Assembly (NCBI GenBank): GCA_030789695.1
Contig: CM061142.1
Coordinates: forward strand, 607,671,659 to 607,735,658
Length of the DNA stretch: 64,000 nucleotides
Source: Scilla litardierei
Lineage: Eukaryota > Streptophyta > Magnoliopsida > Asparagales > Asparagaceae
Reading direction: 5' to 3'
Shown here: one piece after another, positions 36,148 to 46,578 of the stretch
How positions within the stretch are numbered: the first letter of the stretch is position 1
Layout: every line of letters begins with the position of its first letter
Translations under genes and position numbers: made by a program
The notes under the pieces: model-generated
Told to the model about the DNA's origin: nothing
Database searches by the model: none
The model's input: the letters and a program-made list of their open reading frames with translations, nothing else

Positions 36148-38382
36148 CTTTGGAAGCCAAGTCCAATTGGACTTAGACTTCCCCACATAATTTCTACTAC
36201 GCACAACATCCGAAAAATAAGCATTCATATATACTTGTTTTTCATCCATGCTTGTGTCCTTTGGGCTCCAAATAGTGAAAATCTTGGGAGCCCTCATCCT
36301 ATTGGGTGCATGCATGCGACGTTGATTTCTACGTGATGCATGTTGTGGATAGGCATACGGAAAATGATGGAATGGTGCACGACGAGAATTATTCATATGA
36401 TGAGGTGGGTGAACATATGCATGTGTGGAAACACGTGCGTGAGGGTGTCTCACATGGTGTGCACGTGCCCGAGAATGTGTTGCATAAAAATCATCATATA
36501 TGTGAGACGGTGGAATAGGACGTGTGTTCCTACGTGGCATGGTATTGGTGTACATATAAGCATGCCCCTTCTTTGGAGGTCCACCCAAAGTGGGTTTCTT
36601 TCCGAAAGAGGGTGTGGACGATGTGGAAGCACCATTGGTAGATAAACTACCAATAAAGTGTTTGCTACCACTCGTAGAGTCACCGGAAGTTGGCATAACA
36701 AAAGTAGTGGCCGCTTTGGATGGACATCCCATCGTATACCACAAACCAATGTGGTGATTGGCCGGAAGTAAGTCACTTTGGATTTTATCCAAATGGTCCT
36801 TACCCTTATTGAATTTATTAATCCAGCCTAATGTGTTCTCATATCTCTCTTTGAGAGAACGCATAGAAATATCCAAGTTTGATACTTGCGATGTGAGCAC
36901 ATAAACACGAGATTTAAGATTCTCATTCTCAATACTCAAAGTCGAGTTTTGAGAAGTCAAATCCGCTATCCTATGTTCTTCCGGATCTTCAATGCTAACA
37001 TGTTCAAGTTTAGATTTGAGATTGACAATCTCATTTCTTAACTCTTCAACAACGGTGTCGTTGTTGGTGATGATAGTCGTAGGCGAGGTTTGAATGCTAG
37101 CTAGGTCATCTTTTACTTTAGTATATCTATTTACTAATTTAGTGTATTTAGACCATAAATGAGAGTTAGCATCCCTACGATCATCCATAGTTACCTCATC
37201 GCCTTCGTCGTCGCTATCATCGGAGGAGGAAGATCCTTGATCATGCTCCTCTCTTGCCATGAAGCACATGTGCGCTTGCTCCACTTTCTCATCGTCCGAC
37301 TCTCCGCTTGAGGAATCCTCGGAGTCGGTGAATGTTGCTCCGACAAGTCCCTTTTTGTACCCCTTTTTGTACTTCTTCGACTTGTCGAACTTCGGCGCCT
37401 TCCACTTCTCCTTGTGCTTGTTTTGAGGACAATCCGCTTTGATGTGTCCTGGCTTATTGCATTTAAAGCACAAAGGTGGAGAGGCGTTAGTAGAAGTAAA
37501 TTTAGATTTTTGTTTGAAGTTACCCTTTCGGAAGAAGCGATTGAACTTCTTTGCCATGAGTGCAATGGATTCCATGTCCATTTCTTCTTCCGAGTCCTCA
37601 TCATCGGTAGAGGTGGATGAAGCCGCCTTGAATGCAATCGCCTTTTTCTTAGGCACGTCTTGGTTCAAATAGGACTTCATCTTTTCTTGTAACTTCACCT
37701 TGCTATCTTTGCGTACCTCGTATGACATCAAAGTACCCATCAATTGGACTACGGTATACTTATTCATGTCATTACCTTCCTCGATGGCGAAGGTACGTTT
37801 CTCCCAAGAAGAAGGAAGTCCTTCGATAAGCTTCGAGCACTTCTCCTTTTGGGTGTAGGATTTACCGAGGGCCTCTAACTCGTTTATTATGTCAACGAAG
37901 CGAGCGTAATATTCCTTCATCTTCTCGCCCTGTTGCATATGAAACATTTCGTAATCTTTGTTTACAACTACGAGTTTAGAGTCTCTTACCCTACTCGTCC
38001 CTTCATGTAGAATGAGGAGGGAGTTCCAAATTTGATATGCACTCTTACATGTGCATATCTTATTGAAGTCCTCGGGCTCCAATGCGCATTGCAAGGCGTT
38101 CATTGCCTTGGCATTGCTTACCTCCGCGGCGATCTCCGCGGTAGTCCATTTCTCAAAGTCTTCTTCTTCGGGCTCGATGTATTCCTTCATTGTGGTCCTC
38201 CATAGAGATGCACTCCGGAGGAAGGTTTCCATCCGGCATTTCCAGTACCCGTAGTTGGTACCGTTGAAGAACGGAGGCCTCGTAGAGGAATGTCCTTCCA
38301 TCACCGAAGATGCTCCTTCACGGTTCCTGAAGGTGTCATAGTTGGAAGGTGGACGCACGGTCTTGTTGTCGTTGGCAGACAT
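36142..38382 (-). CDS. gag: Long Copia gag (element C), 746 codons, intact
   Basis: The start ATG at 38380-38382 lies only 12 bases after the primer site. The N-terminus (FFNGTNYGYWKCRMETFL) is the conserved entry of plant Copia gag, followed by the UBN2-type capsid region. The CCHC zinc knuckle CFKCNKPGHIKADC is at about residues 305-318. Then come acidic Ser/Asp-rich linkers, a predicted coiled coil at about 440-560 and a His/Arg-rich C-terminal tail. Such an extended gag is typical of Sireviruses. There is no internal stop. The protein would form the cytoplasmic particle and bind element RNA. Confidence 0.92.
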   Translation of the reverse strand: MSANDNKTVRPPSNYDTFRNREGASSVMEGHSSTRPPFFNGTNYGYWKCRMETFLRSASLWRTTMKEYIEPEEEDFEKWTTAEIAAEVSNAKAMNALQCALEPEDFNKICTCKSAYQIWNSLLILHEGTSRVRDSKLVVVNKDYEMFHMQQGEKMKEYYARFVDIINELEALGKSYTQKEKCSKLIEGLPSSWEKRTFAIEEGNDMNKYTVVQLMGTLMSYEVRKDSKVKLQEKMKSYLNQDVPKKKAIAFKAASSTSTDDEDSEEEMDMESIALMAKKFNRFFRKGNFKQKSKFTSTNASPPLCFKCNKPGHIKADCPQNKHKEKWKAPKFDKSKKYKKGYKKGLVGATFTDSEDSSSGESDDEKVEQAHMCFMAREEHDQGSSSSDDSDDEGDEVTMDDRRDANSHLWSKYTKLVNRYTKVKDDLASIQTSPTTIITNNDTVVEELRNEIVNLKSKLEHVSIEDPEEHRIADLTSQNSTLSIENENLKSRVYVLTSQVSNLDISMRSLKERYENTLGWINKFNKGKDHLDKIQSDLLPANHHIGLWYTMGCPSKAATTFVMPTSGDSTSGSKHFIGSLSTNGASTSSTPSFGKKPTLGGPPKKGHAYMYTNTMPRRNTRPIPPSHIYDDFYATHSRARAHHVRHPHARVSTHAYVHPPHHMNNSRRAPFHHFPYAYPQHASRRNQRRMHAPNRMRAPKIFTIWSPKDTSMDEKQVYMNAYFSDVVRSRNYVGKSKSNWTWLPKV

Positions 38383-38394
38383 AGCTAAGTATCT

Positions 38395-38407
38395 GGCTCC
38401 GATACCA
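38395..38407 (-). other. Primer-binding site of element C (tRNA-Met type)
   Basis: TGGTATCGGAGCC on the minus strand, two bases from the LTR end. It has the same one-base variant as element A. Confidence 0.88.
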
Positions 38408-39161
38408 AATGTAATGCCCTACAAGCTACTGCACAAGTACTAGAGGGGGGGTGAATAGTACTTTAAAAATAACAAGGAGTATAATTCCTAATTATAGTGC
38501 AAACAACTACCAAATCAATTTGCGGAAGCTTAAATTGAATGACAACAACAAATTTAACAATGCTAACAAAAGATGTTACTGGGTTCGGATCCACCCAAGT
38601 CTCCCCGACTTGTTCCCGGTGATCCTACGTCCCAACCACCCGGATCCCCTCCGGATACTTAGGTTAGAAACCCTAACCCAAGATTTCCACTATGAATATC
38701 TTGTGAAAAACCTTCACAAGATCAAATCATACATGCAATGGCAATAGTGAATCCCATAACCCGGGATCACAACCTTCTCTCACAACCGAGAGAATCAACA
38801 AGCAATATAAATGAGTTTATATTGAAATAAACAATCTTACCACAAAATCCTATACCTTGAGTTTTTCTTACCAAATAGGTGAAAGGAAGGATTTGAGGAA
38901 GATGAAGTCACCAAGACCTAGCACCAAGGAAATGACCAGCAATAGGTGCCTAGGAGTGATTTGGAGACTTGAATCAAGCTAGAGCTTGAAGGGCTCACCA
39001 AGAAAAAACTTCTCTCAAGATGGATTCTAGATCTAGAATGTGAGAGAATGGATTTCTTGTGAGGAAGAGAGCTTTAGAAATGAGTGAGAATGGCTATCTC
39101 TTTCTATCTCAATGAATCTCTTAATGGCAGCTCTGACCTAGAGAGAAATGACCTAGGTTCG

Positions 39162-39169
39162 TATTTATA
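39162..39169 (-). promoter_or_regulatory. LTR TATA box of element C
   Basis: TATAAATA on the minus strand, about 50 bp downstream (sense) of the hairpin array. Confidence 0.6.
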
Positions 39170-39222
39170 GGGTCCCATAAAAACAAGTTAGGTCAATTCC
39201 CAACGGATAGAAATCTGAGGCA

Positions 39223-39763
39223 ACTAGTCGGTAAAAGAACAACCACTGATCGACTAGTTCATCAACTAGTCGGTCAGTCAAACAACATGGACCGACTAAG
39301 TGAGGAACTGAGAAGAGATAGAAATTTAGACCTAGAAATCTAGTCAGTCCAAGAAGACATTCTGACCGACTAGTTTCACAACTAGTCGGTCAGTCAGTGA
39401 ACGTAGACCGACTAAGAGGCAAAGTGAAATAGTCTGAATACAAATTGACTTAGTCGGTCCAAGAACAAAAGTTGACCGACTAGATTGTCAATTAGTCAGT
39501 CACCAAACGTTCTTAGACCGACTAACGATAAACAGTAGCTAAGGAGAAATTTAGCATGTACAGTAAATCACAACTAGTCAGTCAAAAAAGCATCACTGAC
39601 CGACTAGTTCACAAACTAGTCGGTCGGTGAGTCAACGTAGACCGACTAACTGTAAACAGTAAGGTGCAAGAAATTAAGGAAGCAAACTAGTCGGTCCAAG
39701 AAGCTCTTCTGACCGACTAGATCACCATCTAGTCGGTCAGTACTTCTTCTTGTACCAACTAAT
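39223..39763. repeat. CTAGTCGGTC / GACCGACTAG hairpin array in 5' LTR of C
   Basis: About five double-hairpin units, the counterpart of 28409-28948. Most of the substitutions I counted between the two LTRs of C fall within this array, in or near the motif. Confidence 0.9.
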
Positions 39764-40164
39764 ATGCACAAACAAGTCCGAATCGAAGCGCGACGCTTCG
39801 AGGAAGTTAGAATGAACTTGTACTAAGATCCTAGAGCTACGATATGAGCGTTATGAAGATAGAAACGTAAGATATACTCAAGGCTTAACATTTTATAGAT
39901 CGAAGCTAAAAGACTATAAATAAAACCTTAATGAACGGTCTTCGAAAGCTTCGATTAATTCTTCATGACTTCCAAAACGGTCCAAGAGCTTCAACGAAGC
40001 TTTAGGCAATGAATACGTGCTTTGAGAAGTCTTGAGATGTCGCTTTGATTGTTCTCGTGAATTTGGCGACGATCTCCAATACTGCGCTCACAAATTGTTA
40101 GTTCATGAATTATTTATGTTTGCTCATCATCCAAAACCAAATCCGGGGAGTCCAATATTCAACA

Positions 40165-40169
40165 GCTCT
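40165..40169. other. Target-site duplication GCTCT, right copy (element C)
   Basis: Matches 27590-27594. Confidence 0.93.
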
Positions 40170-40192
40170 GGGGGTACGCCAAAACCCCAACA
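40170..40192 (+). repeat. Last 23 bp of the 5' LTR of element B
   Basis: Ends CCAAAACCCCAACA, matching the 3' LTR end except for AACA versus AATA. The primer site follows. Confidence 0.9.
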
Positions 40193-40193
40193 G

Positions 40194-40206
40194 TGGTATC
40201 AGAGCC
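40194..40206 (+). other. Primer-binding site of element B (tRNA-Met)
   Basis: TGGTATCAGAGCC begins one base after the LTR end and is a perfect match to the canonical plant initiator tRNA-Met complement. Confidence 0.92.
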
Positions 40207-42110
40207 ACGGTTTTGCTATAGATCTACTATAGCGACTTTTTAATCGTTAAAAATGCTTAGCTTTCATGTGCAAAACTTTTTAGCTTTATGTTAAATTAGT
40301 TTTGAAAACAATTTTGTGTTTCAAAAATTAATTTTGCAACACGGAAATTTATTTTAATTTTGGGACAAATTATTTTTATGCGATAAATCTAAAAGGAGTC
40401 TCCTATGTTTTAAATACTTTATAAATTTTTATTATGAGACATTAAAATTTTTTAAAGAGTATTTAAAGTTTATGTAAACTTTATAGAAAATTTTTTATTT
40501 TTGAAATCTAAAAGTTTTCTTTAGTTACATAAAAGTTAGAGATCTTTGAACCTTATTTGAAAGCATCTAAAAGGATTTCTAAAAGATTTTAAAAGTGTTT
40601 AAAATTGTTTTAATGGATATGTAAACTTTAAGAAATATTTTATTTTCATGAGATGAAATCTAAACTTTTTCTTTTATTTTACATATATGATTTTCTAAAA
40701 TTTTTATGAGATATTTAATTTTAGAAATGAGATTAAGAACTTTAAAAGCCAAAGTTTAAAAATTATTAGATAATTTTGTTCGACCTAGTTTTATGCGATA
40801 AAATTATTTTGGAGGCTTTAAATTTTTAATCTTTAATTTTAAGTGTTAAAATTTAGATTTGCATGTTTTAATTATGTAGATAATGTTAAACTTGCAAATA
40901 CACTTCATATGTCACTAAAATGAAACTTTATTATATGCGGATAAATTAGCTGTTTCATTTCATGTTGAATAATGTATTCACAAACCTTGTTTGGTTAGCC
41001 ATTAAAACAAGATAGTGACATGCTATGTTTGATAAAACAAAACAACATCGAACCTAATACCAGATTAGGGTAGTCCCTTTTGTTTTGTAAATCATTTCAT
41101 TAAAACGTTCAATTAAATGATTTTCATAAAAAGACAATGTTGAATTGTTTTATTAAAATCCTAATTAGATTGGGGTAGCAAGTTGAACGTAGAACCTTAT
41201 AGTTGATAAGGACTTAATAAAAGATGTTCAACCAATCTGAAAAATTTTGAATTTTAGGATCCACTAGTTGATAAGGATTAACTAGTTCTCTTAATTAAAA
41301 GCCTTTTAGTTGTTTGGAAAACATAAGATTGATGACAACTCCTTCAATGGATCATGATGTCGGTCAATGTGCTTGGCTAAAGTTTTTGGACCAACCTAGC
41401 TAGACTGGGTAACAGGTGGTCCTGGCTTAGTCAATTCCCTGGCCGCGTCCGCTGGACCGCAAGGAGTCGATTCATGACTATGTAAGTCCATCGACTATAC
41501 CTAAGTCAATACGATAATCATCTTGTTCAAGATAAATCGTAGCCCTCCTTGTTTTAGGAGTTGGCAACTGTAAGAAACATGTTTCGGTTGTTGAGCTACA
41601 CTCAAGCCGTGACATGTCAATCTTATAGAAACCGATTTCTTGATTGACATCTTAACCTGACTGAAACCGTTGTCTCATCCCTGGAGCTTCGGCGTAAGTC
41701 TAACCAAAAATGTAGTCTAAGACCTGACCCAAACCGGCGCGTCGTGCATACACCGAGCAAAGGGGCAAGTCAGGCTAGACACGAAAACAAGGGTCCGACT
41801 AGGCTAGCCATTGTGATCCGGTTGAGCACACTCATGATCACAAATGACTAGGGGTAAAATCGATAGGGAATCATAGTAAATATGATTGACGACGAGTTCA
41901 TCTACCGACTGCAGAGTCGGACAACTTGTTGAGATACACTCAAGGTTGTCAGACTCAGGGTAGTCGGATCCCTCTCTCACAAATGTTATTTTATAATAAA
42001 TTGTTTATTATTATGGCTTTAAATAAATTTAGTGGGAGAATATAGTTTTATTAAAACCATTAAAACTATACTACGAACATATACTAACTAAAGTATCTAT
42101 AAAATGCAGA
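40207..42110 (+). other. Untranslated leader of element B
   Basis: 1.9 kb, very AT-rich up to about 41340, then mixed composition. I saw no ORF of note, no conserved domain and no RNA gene. Repeated TTTTAAA/TTTAAA tracts dominate 40250-40870. Confidence 0.6.
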
Positions 42111-42935
42111 ATGGACTCAGGTCTAAAATACATGGTAGAAAAGAACGTACTGGATGGAACCAACTACAAAGACTGGCTTAGGATCATTAAGTTGGTCCTT
42201 TCCCTAGCTGGGATTGGATACATATTGTTCGAGGACGCTCCGGAGAAGCCCGATGAGGATTCGACCCACGAAGAGAAAGAAGCCTTCAAGTTATACCAGA
42301 GGGATGCAGAGAAGGCAAGATGCCTTACTCTAGCTTCGATGACCAACGAACTACAAAGGAAGCATGAACATATGGATGTTCAGAGCATACTCCTTAATGC
42401 ACAAGAGTTGTATGGCAAGCGATCCAGAGCTGCCAAGTTCGAAGCTACTAGCAACCTCTGGGGCACAAAGATGACGACAGGGCCCGTACAAGATCATGTT
42501 ATCAAGATGATCGGGTACGTAGAGGACGCCGTCGGGTTAGGATTTGTCCTGGACAATGAGATGTCCACGGACATTATCCTAAAGTCTGTAACTCCCGAGT
42601 TCAAGCCCTTTATAACTGGCTTTATAATGAACAGCCTTGAGACGGATCTTCCTGGTCTCCTCAATATGCTCCGGCAATTTGAGGAGATTGAGAAGAAGCC
42701 GACTGCACTGGTTGTTGGCTCTGATACTTCCGACCAGCTGAAAGGCAAAGGAAAAAAGAGGCAGGTCCCACAACCTGCGAAGGCTAAGAATGGGAAGAAG
42801 AAGAACAAAGGGGCCCCGTCGAAGTCTGAGTGCTTCCATTGCTACAAGATTGGCCACTGGAAGAGGAACTGCAAGATCTATCTTGCAGAGAAGAAGAAGG
42901 GGCATACTGATGCCTCTACCTCATGTACAAATTAA
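42111..42935 (+). CDS. gag: Copia-type gag of element B, intact (274 codons)
   Basis: It starts MDSGLKYMVEKNVLDGTNYKD, the usual opening of short Copia gag proteins, followed by a UBN2-like capsid region. A basic linker rich in Lys (about 208-240) leads to a single CCHC zinc knuckle CFHCYKIGHWKRNC at about 241-254. The frame ends shortly after in a normal stop, without continuing into protease. It is the only protein gene of B. It likely forms particles or packages B RNA using enzymes supplied by another element. The frame is intact although the 5' LTR has been split by C. Confidence 0.9.
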   Translation: MDSGLKYMVEKNVLDGTNYKDWLRIIKLVLSLAGIGYILFEDAPEKPDEDSTHEEKEAFKLYQRDAEKARCLTLASMTNELQRKHEHMDVQSILLNAQELYGKRSRAAKFEATSNLWGTKMTTGPVQDHVIKMIGYVEDAVGLGFVLDNEMSTDIILKSVTPEFKPFITGFIMNSLETDLPGLLNMLRQFEEIEKKPTALVVGSDTSDQLKGKGKKRQVPQPAKAKNGKKKNKGAPSKSECFHCYKIGHWKRNCKIYLAEKKKGHTDASTSCTN

Positions 42936-44163
42936 AATTCAATTAAATGCAATTATTTCCATTCATATAGTATGAGATACTTATAGACATCTGTGTACTG
43001 TATACAGGTGGCTGATAAGAACCGGAGATTAGAGAAGTACGGAGATCGGTCGGCAATCAAAGCAACAGTTGCTGCTGGGACCGCTCAAAGACTTTTGGAG
43101 ACGATGATCGTGATGGAGATGATATATTTCTTATTTGAATAAAATGTATCATCTTTAAGGATCGAAAACAATGAATGAGTGCTTTGCACTCAAGGTTTAT
43201 TTTTGATAAACAAGTTAAGGTTCTTTTCATGAACCCGTTGTTTTGGAATGGATGTCTCGTTTGTTGCAATTGAGATTGAATCGGCTTAAATTCTGTGGAT
43301 GTGGCTTTTCTGTGATGGTTGCGTATATTTTCGAATAATGGTGTATAGCTTCGATAATATTGATTTTGGAGCCGACTAAATGTTAGAAGTCAATCAGTAG
43401 TTAAGTGTAGGTTCCAGGGGGCGTATAAATTGTGTGCGATCACAATAATACGCATATCAAGATTAATTCTTGATTATCTGCATTTAGTTATTAAAAGAGT
43501 TAATACTAAATGTGGTTAAAAGAATAAAGTACAGTGTAGGACGTATTGATTGAACGAGTCAATGTCAAGTTTCCTTAAAACGATCTTGACTTGACTCATT
43601 CGTCAAACCGAACCTGACACTTGTGCATTCCATCTGAGGCACTTACCAAATGGTTATTTTTGCACATAAATCTAAATATGATTTAGATATTATGTTGAAG
43701 AAATTTAACCAGGTAATTCTTAAAGTCAGTGGGAGCGAGCTCATATACTTAGTTCCGTTTTTCGGACTAAGTAAAAAGGATATTTCACTTTAATGAATCT
43801 TCTATATAAATCATTAAGTCAAAATTGTTTTGATTTAATCGTATACATATAGAGACTTAGGGTGTCAAATATGTACTTGACATATTGACACAATAAAGTG
43901 GAGTGAGCTAGAACTGACTTACGGAAATGTTAGACCCCACATCTAAATCGTATAAGCTAACTGTTAGCTATACAAAGTTAGGAAAATTGATCCAGATCAT
44001 TTTTCCAAAGGATCAACCCTGTGTGATCAAGAGATATAATTTCAATCCATTAAAATTCGTTATAGATACTTGTTAGTAGAACCATTCTTAGGTTTGCCAT
44101 ATCAAATGTCAAAGTGACTGATATGCTGTAACGGTATGAGATACCGAGATAAATAGCCTAAGT
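42936..44163 (+). other. Region where pol would be expected in element B
   Basis: About 1.2 kb with no protease, integrase, reverse transcriptase or RNase H motif in any frame. A 44-codon open stretch from about 43009 follows an acceptor-like TATACAG and has no recognisable domain. Confidence 0.7.
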
Positions 44164-44175
44164 GCAAGTGGGAGA
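44164..44175 (+). other. Polypurine tract of element B
   Basis: GCAAGTGGGAGA directly before the 3' LTR. Confidence 0.8.
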
Positions 44176-46578
44176 TGTAGGAAAATATATGCCCATGAGG
44201 CAATTTATCTTGATTATACGTCTTGTTCATACCGTACATGGTACGTATTATTCTAAGTATAAAATCATTTGTATTAATATACTTAGATAATATCCATAGA
44301 CTTATAGTTAGGTCCTTACATATCTAGATGAGATCTCGATTATGAGTAAGTAACCGAATAGAAACGTAAGTCTAAAACGGTTCGTGATTATAGATGTGTC
44401 GAGAACTGGATATCGACACATCGAATAGATCATTGTGTCTTCGTCTTACCTTCGGGTAATGATGATCTCATAGTCATTCGACTTGCTGAAGTCGGAGACG
44501 AGACACAGGTGCTCATTGGAGAATGAGTTCACTGAACGACCAAGTTAGAGTTATTAAATGGTTAACTTTAATGATCTGTCTTTAATAACTCTAGGGTGAT
44601 GATAGGTTAGTTGATCCTTAAGACCTGAAGTCATCTGTACCAACCTGTGAGCGGACGGTGTAGCTTAGACCCATGATCTAGCTTCGAGGACCAGTCCTGA
44701 TGAAAGATCTTAGGTTGGGTTGCATCTGAAGCTCTCGAGGTGAGTAAATGACTAAGATGGGATTCGTCACTTCCATTAAAGGGAAGTTAGTGTTGCAGGT
44801 TCAGTACGGTCTTTATGTTAATCCTCGACCGGGGTACGTTGTAAGTAGTACAACGTGTATACAATAAAGACCGCCGTATACTGACCAATGTTGTCTAATA
44901 GGGTTGACAGAAAACCATACCCTAGGCCAACAATAACACAGTCTTGACGAAGGGATTTTAGCTAACGGAATTCATCACTGACACAGCCAATGCAAACCCT
45001 ATGATATTTTTATCAAGGGTCGATCACGTTATGATGACTCTGAAACAGGAACGACAGCTACTGCTCGTAGTGACCGTCGTCTAGGGGTTTCGAGCCCCAA
45101 CCTGTAGTAAGGTCAGGCTGTAGGGTCTCACACCGAGTAGTGTCTGTGTCTTAGTAATAGGAATATAGAAAAGAGAGAAATATCATTTGATGATATTAAA
45201 CATTCACAAAAACGGTTGTGAATATTAGTCGCATTAGCAATAGGGACACAACGTTGCATTAGATGCTAACTTTGACTAAACGTGTTGTAAATTAGTTACG
45301 ACGAATTTAGTAGGAACAAACTTGTTGGAAAGGGTTACCTGTATGACGGGATCATCCCGGTCTAAACACAGGTTCAAACCGTGTCCAAATCGGAGTTCAA
45401 ACGAGTCCAGAAACGCAGAAATAGTTCAAGGAGAAGTGGGTTAGACCCACTGGGCCAAAAGGCCCATGTACAAAGGCAAAATGGGCACCACCCGCTGGCT
45501 ACAACGGGCGCACGCCCGCTGCAGCAGCGGGCGCGGCCCGCTGCACGCACCGGGCCAGCGCCCACTGCAGCAGCGGGCGGGCGGCCCGCCCTTGCTCCCT
45601 TGGGCGGGTGCGCCCGCTAAGCCTAGCGGGCGCGCCCGCAACTTAAGTCAAATTAGGGTTTTTGAAACCCCTAATGACGGCTACGAATTTTGAGAAATTG
45701 CTAAACTTTGAGCAATTGTTTGAGGGGTCAAACGAAGTCGAAATTCGTCGCCGTCAGTTCCTACGCGTTCACCATTCCAAGCTCTTCTGATTGATAGCTT
45801 GTTTGGTGTCTGAAGTTTAGTATGCGAGGAGAATTAATTCGTTAAATTTTAACTTTGTGAAAGTCTAACTTTAAAGTTGAAATTAAGCCAAATGGCTTAA
45901 TTGAATTTTTCTCTTCATGTGAATTGTCCCACATTGCCCGCAACGAGAGGTTGAGTGCTCACTCCCTATATAAATAGGGGTGCACTTTCCTCGTTGAAAA
46001 ATACACCAGTCAACGATCGAGTAGCTCCAGATTTTTAGAGCAAGCTCGATCGGCAACTAAATCTCTCTCTCCATTTTTCTATTCTCCGGAGTAGTCCTAG
46101 CACGACTACGAAGGGGGTTTGGATCTGATCCGGACGTCTAAGACGCGGGTTTCTTCTCAAGTGAAACTTTCTACCGCGTGTGATCGAATCGGAGGCGAAA
46201 GCAGCTCGGGCGGATCGGTGCGAGGGTGCGAGGCGGCTCAGGCAGATCGGGTCAATGCGGCTCGGCTACGAGGAGCTTCTCAAGACGGTGCGGTACATCT
46301 TGCCTGCCCCAGGGCCAAGATTCCGGGTATGTGGTTTAGCGTTTTCTAGTGTAGTTTTTATTAGTCGCTTTATTGTAGATCCTTCTTGGGGTGGTCAGAC
46401 CCACTCCAAGTCGGCATAGATCGGGCTAGGTTCTGGCTCCCCAGAGCCTAGCTAAATAGTTTAGCTAGTGTAGAAATTTGATTTCTGGTTTTTCCGCTGC
46501 GCTTTTTGTGCCTCCGTGGTCCGTCCGACTTAGGACGGATACGGATCCGAGCTCTAGGGGTCCGCCAAAACCCCAATA
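44176..46578 (+). repeat. 3' LTR of element B (2403 bp)
   Basis: TGTAGG...CCCCAATA, followed by GGACT. It is shorter than the 5' LTR (2562 bp in total), mainly by loss or lesser expansion of the GC-rich minisatellite. TATA box TATATAAATA at 45967-45976. No gene seen. Confidence 0.93.
45485..45645. repeat. GC-rich minisatellite in 3' LTR of B (short allele)
   Basis: Contains AGCGGGC/GCCCGCT motifs like 26370-26685, but only about one core unit. Confidence 0.82.

Larger units (their letters stand above)
27595..40164 (-). mobile_element. Sirevirus-like Copia element C, nearly complete (12570 bp)
   Basis: LTRs of 1755 bp at 27595-29349 and 38410-40164 differ by about 19 substitutions by hand count, with no length change. 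On the minus strand the order is primer site, gag (746 codons), protease, integrase, reverse transcriptase, RNase H, an extra ORF of 573 codons, repeated polypurine tracts, 3' LTR. Long gag, extra downstream ORF and several polypurine tracts are Sirevirus characters. Damage is one frameshift in integrase. The gag-pol boundary has four stop codons in a 60-nt segment. It is the youngest datable element in the window. Confidence 0.94.
38410..40164 (-). repeat. 5' LTR of element C
   Basis: 1755 bp, partner of 27595-29349. It carries the minus-strand TATAAATA at 39162-39169. The hairpin array at 39223-39763 lies upstream of the TATA box in the sense direction, in U3. Confidence 0.93.
25056..46578 (+). 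mobile_element. Gag-only LTR retrotransposon B (TR-GAG-like), carrying nested element C
   Basis: LTRs TGTAGG...CCCCAAYA lie at 25056-27594 plus 40170-40192 (split by C) and 44176-46578. A perfect tRNA-Met primer site sits at 40194-40206, one gag ORF at 42111-42935, and a polypurine tract directly before 44176. The 4-kb interior has no protease, integrase or polymerase, matching the published class of terminal-repeat retrotransposons with a GAG domain. Flanks are GGACT duplications in the satellite. C sits 23 bp from the 5' LTR end. Confidence 0.92.

Noticed and set aside
42936..44163. Hidden pol remnant in element B
   Set aside because: No reverse transcriptase, integrase or RNase H motif was found in any frame.
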